Assembly (NCBI GenBank): GCA_013298695.1
Contig: JAAFIS010000001.1
Span: 372,001-436,000, forward strand
DNA from: Betaproteobacteria bacterium
GTDB taxonomy: Bacteria; Pseudomonadota; Gammaproteobacteria; Burkholderiales; Casimicrobiaceae
DNA: 64,000 nucleotides
Direction of reading: 5' to 3'
Below the pieces are notes generated by a model that did not search any database, was not told the origin of the DNA, and saw only the letters and a list, made by a program, of their open reading frames with translations. Position 1 is the stretch's first letter. The number at the start of each line of letters is the position of its first letter. Both the position numbers and the translations under genes were made by a program. Shown here piece after piece: positions 61,107 to 64,000 of the stretch.

Positions 61107-62605
61107 TATTTGGCCTCCAAAGCGTTGACGTAGAACAGCGGCCGCGGCAGCTTGAGCTCGGCCTCGCACTCGTCTTTTGTCTCCGCAGTCGAGCCCGTCT
61201 CGACCAATTTGCGTATTAAGCGGCGAACACAGGTGTGCGGCGACACGATATGGCCCATACCTTCGACGACGACCTGCTTACTGTTGCTTAGCGTTTTTGC
61301 GGCGAGTTCGCCCTGTGAGGGTGGCGTCACGGGGTCTAATGAGCCCGACAACACTAAGGTTGGAATCGCGCTCGTCGTGGGCTCGAAAAACGACGGCTCA
61401 ACGCGCCCGTGCGGGAAGCCTTTGCAAAAACCGAAAAACATTTCGGAGACGGCACCGAAGCGATCGCTCTTTAGCGGCGTTTGCCCGAGCATGTCTTCCG
61501 CACAGGTAACCGCGATTCGTTGAGTGATCGAAGTTGTCGGTCCGCCTGATGAATTCGCACTCATCATGGCAGCGAATGGCGCGAAGTTGTCCGCGTTTGC
61601 CTGAGCAACCAGATAGGGGACCATGCGCGCGGTCTCGGGAATGTAGAGCGTTGGCCACAGCAGCGTCGCAAACGAAAGATCGGTGATGGTCGCTTGAAAC
61701 GGTTTGCCGTCTGCCGGATGAGCGATAGTCACGATGCGCGGGTTTGATTTCAGGTTGCGGAGCAACGAATCTAGATCGGCTTCAAGCGTTGGAAACGCTT
61801 TGGCGCATTCAGGTTGTGCAGCGCAGGCGGCAACCAATCCGCGAAGTTGCGCATCAGAATTCATGAGCGCGTCGTTGGGCAAGCGCAGCGTGGTGGGTGC
61901 TACGCCATCAATGACCGAGGTACGGATCGATGCTGGGTGCAGTTTCATATACCGCAGCGAAACTCGTGAACCGTAGCTGCCACCCCATATGTTGATCGTT
62001 GGATATCCGAGCGCTTTACGAACCAGTTCAAGGTCTGCGATGTAGTCGTCGGTTTTGTGAGTTGCGGCGTTGCCTGTTAGCGTGGCGACGCACTTGGCAA
62101 GCTCCTGCTCGATTCTGGCCGTGGTCGTATTGAAACCATCCACAATCATCTCGCGCGGTTTGAGTTTTTCTGGCTCAAGCGTGCCCGAGTCACAGCTCAA
62201 GGTTTTGCTGCGACCAGTGCCGCGTTGATCGACCAAAACAATATCGCGATTGCGGCGAAGCGTAAACAACGAGTTCACTAAGAAGCCAATGTCGCTTGCG
62301 GCCTGACCGGGGCCGCCGGCAAAGAAAAACACGGCGTCCTTCTCCGGAAAACGCGTGAGCGCTGGCAGCAGCGCGACATGGATCTTGATTTTTGCGCCGT
62401 CGGGTTTCGAGTGATCCTCTGGGACTTCCATCATCGCGCAGCGCGCTTCAGTGTCAAGACTGAGCAGCCTGCAACTTGAGAAAGCGAGCGCCGACTGGGT
62501 TGAAGCCGTTTGCGTGCTGCAGGCGCCGAGAGAAAGCACGAGCGCCAGTGCGCTAAGCGCAGCGGCGACGCGAGAGCGACGAGTTCGAATGAACAGTGAA
62601 ATCAT
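61106..62605 (-). CDS. Lipoprotein alpha/beta hydrolase (tripeptidyl-aminopeptidase/S33-like)
   Basis: The 499-residue protein has a lipoprotein signal peptide with lipobox LGAC (LALVLSLGACS), so it should be membrane-anchored. The hydrolase fold shows FFFAGGPGQAASD, the nucleophile GGSYGS, the aspartate region LSGSLDPVTPP and histidine GMGHIVSPHTC. It resembles secreted S33 aminopeptidases. ATG 62605 follows AGGTGG. It is coupled to the natAB genes by a one-base overlap, suggesting a peptide export or processing link. Confidence 0.9.
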   Translation of the reverse strand: MISLFIRTRRSRVAAALSALALVLSLGACSTQTASTQSALAFSSCRLLSLDTEARCAMMEVPEDHSKPDGAKIKIHVALLPALTRFPEKDAVFFFAGGPGQAASDIGFLVNSLFTLRRNRDIVLVDQRGTGRSKTLSCDSGTLEPEKLKPREMIVDGFNTTTARIEQELAKCVATLTGNAATHKTDDYIADLELVRKALGYPTINIWGGSYGSRVSLRYMKLHPASIRTSVIDGVAPTTLRLPNDALMNSDAQLRGLVAACAAQPECAKAFPTLEADLDSLLRNLKSNPRIVTIAHPADGKPFQATITDLSFATLLWPTLYIPETARMVPYLVAQANADNFAPFAAMMSANSSGGPTTSITQRIAVTCAEDMLGQTPLKSDRFGAVSEMFFGFCKGFPHGRVEPSFFEPTTSAIPTLVLSGSLDPVTPPSQGELAAKTLSNSKQVVVEGMGHIVSPHTCVRRLIRKLVETGSTAETKDECEAELKLPRPLFYVNALEAK

Positions 62606-62748
62606 GACCCACCTTTTTTGTTCGGACCGGTACGCAGCAGCTTGCGGCGCTACGCCGGATGAGATAAGCGTAGCCAAAGCGCGTTCGCGCGACACTCAAT
62701 TGCGATGAATTGCCGAAATCGCGGCGCGAAGGCTCGCAAATCGATGAC

Positions 62749-62940
62749 TTAAACGCCGACCGCGCGCAGCACTAATTGAACCAATCCGATCAGCGTGATG
62801 ACCAGCACCAACGCGCAAAGAATTCCGGCGGCAATCAGGTGCTGAGGTTTAATCGATTCATCGCTGGTTGCCGCACCGCGCTTCCGGATGCCTACGAAGG
62901 CGGATAGCACCGCGAGCACCGCCGCAGCGAAGCCCTTCAT
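62749..62940 (-). CDS. DUF2970 family small membrane protein
   Basis: The 63-residue product has the DUF2970 pattern: AVLAVLSAFVGIRKRG, then SIKPQHLIAAGILCALVLVITLIGLV. This gives one amphipathic or membrane helix and one clear transmembrane helix. The family is small and mostly betaproteobacterial, with unknown function. Confidence 0.85.
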   Translation of the reverse strand: MKGFAAAVLAVLSAFVGIRKRGAATSDESIKPQHLIAAGILCALVLVITLIGLVQLVLRAVGV

Positions 62941-62968
62941 CGGTGCGCCGATTCATGGAACGCGCTCA

Positions 62969-63475
62969 TTACTTCGCGGCGCTACGTACCGCGTCCAAAA
63001 AGCGTTGACCCGTGGCCTCTCCCATCATTCGATCCAAAGAGGCGCGAGTCTGGGTGACGGTGTCGCGGAGTTCTTGTGCGTTTTTGCATCGCTCGATTTT
63101 GATCGCCATCGTTTCTGCACCGGGGCCGAGCACGTCGTTAAGGAAGCGCACAGCCGCATTCCGTGCTGCATTGAACTGCTGCTGCGTCGGCTCGGTGGAA
63201 TCTGTCGGCGTCGTACTGGCGGCGCTTGGCCCCGGCGACATGCTCGAAGAAAACGACATTCCATCAGACGAATCAATCACTCCGCTTGCTTGAAGCTCAA
63301 GCAACAACGGCTCGATTTCTGCAGGGCGCACCACCGCGGCGAGCTTGGCAACGGTATTCTTTCCATCGATCATGATGAGCAATCTTCGCAACTCGGCTCG
63401 CAATCCAAGTTTGCGCGTTGCGATTTCAACGTTCCCCGCCTCGGTCTTTCTGAAAATTGTGTTGGGACTTAGCAT
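62969..63475 (-). CDS. Conserved-type hypothetical protein
   Basis: The 168-residue product begins MLSPNTIFRKTEAGNVEIATR and continues ELRRLLIMIDGKNTVAKLAAVV. This pattern reminds me of betaproteobacterial proteins of unknown role with a degenerate winged-helix N-terminus. A Ser/Pro/Thr-rich linker (about 73-97) joins it to a helical C-terminal domain (RFLNDVLGPGAETMAIKIERC). It has no membrane segment. It is 28 bp upstream of the DUF2970 gene. Confidence 0.7.
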   Translation of the reverse strand: MLSPNTIFRKTEAGNVEIATRKLGLRAELRRLLIMIDGKNTVAKLAAVVRPAEIEPLLLELQASGVIDSSDGMSFSSSMSPGPSAASTTPTDSTEPTQQQFNAARNAAVRFLNDVLGPGAETMAIKIERCKNAQELRDTVTQTRASLDRMMGEATGQRFLDAVRSAAK

Positions 63476-63674
63476 GGTCGTAAACGCACATTTTGATCGT
63501 GAGGTCGAGCTTCAAAATCTTACACCCGGCTGACGTATTGTGCGCGTTTCAAATCAGATAGCTCTTATTTTGACCAAGCGTGTTGCGCAATCGATTAGGG
63601 TTGTTGGCACAAACGCCAGGAAATTGCGGAAAAAGCGCGGAATTCACTCGACTTGAAGCAATTTCGCGCGCGAC

Positions 63675-63691
63675 GCCCGCACTAATTGGGC
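63675..63691. repeat. Single core of the dispersed element upstream of the hypothetical gene
   Basis: GCCCGCACTAATTGGGC matches the core, and GTTATTCAA lies near the register of the family box. The second core is not recognisable. A different palindrome, GCGCTTAAGCGC within 63731-63751, lies close to that place and may be the terminator stem of the aminotransferase gene, though without a T run. Confidence 0.5.
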
Positions 63692-63762
63692 GAAACTGCA
63701 CGGGGCCGTTGTTATTCAAGTGAGATACCGGGTGGCGCTTAAGCGCTCACCGTCTCTGTCGA

Positions 63763-64000
63763 TCACTCGACGCTTGCGATCGCGCCTTTCAGTGTGTCAA
63801 ACAACTGATCAATGTGCGTTTTCTCGATGACAAACGGCGGCGACAACGCAATGATGTCGCCGGTGGTGCGAACCAGAATACCGCGCTTGTAGCATTCGAG
63901 AAACACGTCAAATGCTCGTCTGACGGGCTCTCCTGGGCGCGGCGCAAGTTCAACCGCGCCGATGAGCCCTGTGTTTCGAATGTCGATGACGTTTTTCGTG
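63763..64000 (-). CDS. Class III aminotransferase, C-terminal part (omega-amino acid:pyruvate type)
   Basis: The gene runs off the right edge of the window; 78 complete codons remain. The visible part reads NVIDIRNTGLIGAVELAPRPGEPV, then FLECYKRGILVRTTGDIIALSPPFVIEKTHIDQL. This is the typical end of beta-alanine/omega-amino acid:pyruvate transaminases. These PLP enzymes move amino groups from omega-amino acids or amines to pyruvate. The catalytic lysine lies outside the window. Confidence 0.9.
   Translation of the reverse strand, partial: TKNVIDIRNTGLIGAVELAPRPGEPVRRAFDVFLECYKRGILVRTTGDIIALSPPFVIEKTHIDQLFDTLKGAIASVE

Overview
The window looks like a chromosomal segment of a betaproteobacterium, probably Burkholderiales-like. 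It opens with the end of the ribosomal/alpha operon (rpoA-rplQ). It also carries a Bug-type tricarboxylate-transport receptor, a malonate catabolic operon, a DUF2970 protein and IPTL-CTERM secreted proteins, all typical of that class. No phage, plasmid or complete insertion sequence is visible. Gene density is high and most genes are housekeeping or transport genes with accessory blocks between them. The species cannot be named from the sequence alone.

Layout. 1-10 kb: rpoA end, rplQ, a YeaQ-type membrane protein, a DUF4126 gene whose first 61 bp are duplicated upstream, dnaE, an aminotransferase, a MATE exporter and a membrane-anchored unknown. 10-17 kb: an M23 envelope peptidase, a bactofilin, and a malonate operon (GntR regulator, malonyl-CoA decarboxylase, Bug receptor, malonyl-CoA synthetase). 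17-27 kb: envelope and secreted proteins (DsbC-like protein, glycine-rich and IPTL-CTERM proteins, a collagen-like protein), an iron/heme-type ABC permease and ATPase, a glycosyltransferase and a degenerate methyltransferase. 27-33.5 kb: a solute-binding protein, guaC, DUF2891, rmuC, an MtfA-like peptidase. 33.5-44.6 kb: a serine hydrolase and three delta-60 repeat proteins, all ending in the same dockerin-like, cysteine-bracketed C-terminal domain, beside a Ser/Thr kinase and an ECF sigma factor. 44.9-51 kb: myo-inositol oxygenase, an SRPBCC protein and a complete branched-chain-amino-acid-type ABC transporter whose two permeases are fused. 51-57.4 kb: a protease island (trypsin-like protease without a signal peptide, CarboxypepD-reg-like protein, clostripain-like cysteine protease, TPR/winged-helix regulator). 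57.4-64 kb: LOG family protein, pgsA, tRNA-Asn, a NatAB-like ABC exporter with a lipoprotein hydrolase, DUF2970, and the end of a class III aminotransferase.

The strongest unexplained signal is a dispersed element of about 84 bp. Two 17-nt palindromic cores (best form GCCCAATTTAATTGGGC) lie 66-67 bp apart, and an ATTATCRA-like box sits at a fixed register between them. I find nine twin-core copies, all between genes except one that runs into the signal-peptide region of a delta-60 gene. Two lone cores and one simpler look-alike hairpin were also seen. I do not recognise this family.

Two gene groups also deserve attention. One is the sigma/kinase/delta-60/dockerin-like cluster at 33.5-44.6 kb, which looks like a regulated surface or secreted system. 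The other is the 51.3-57.3 kb protease island, whose two proteases appear cytoplasmic. All functional statements rest on motif recognition by eye; no database search was possible.
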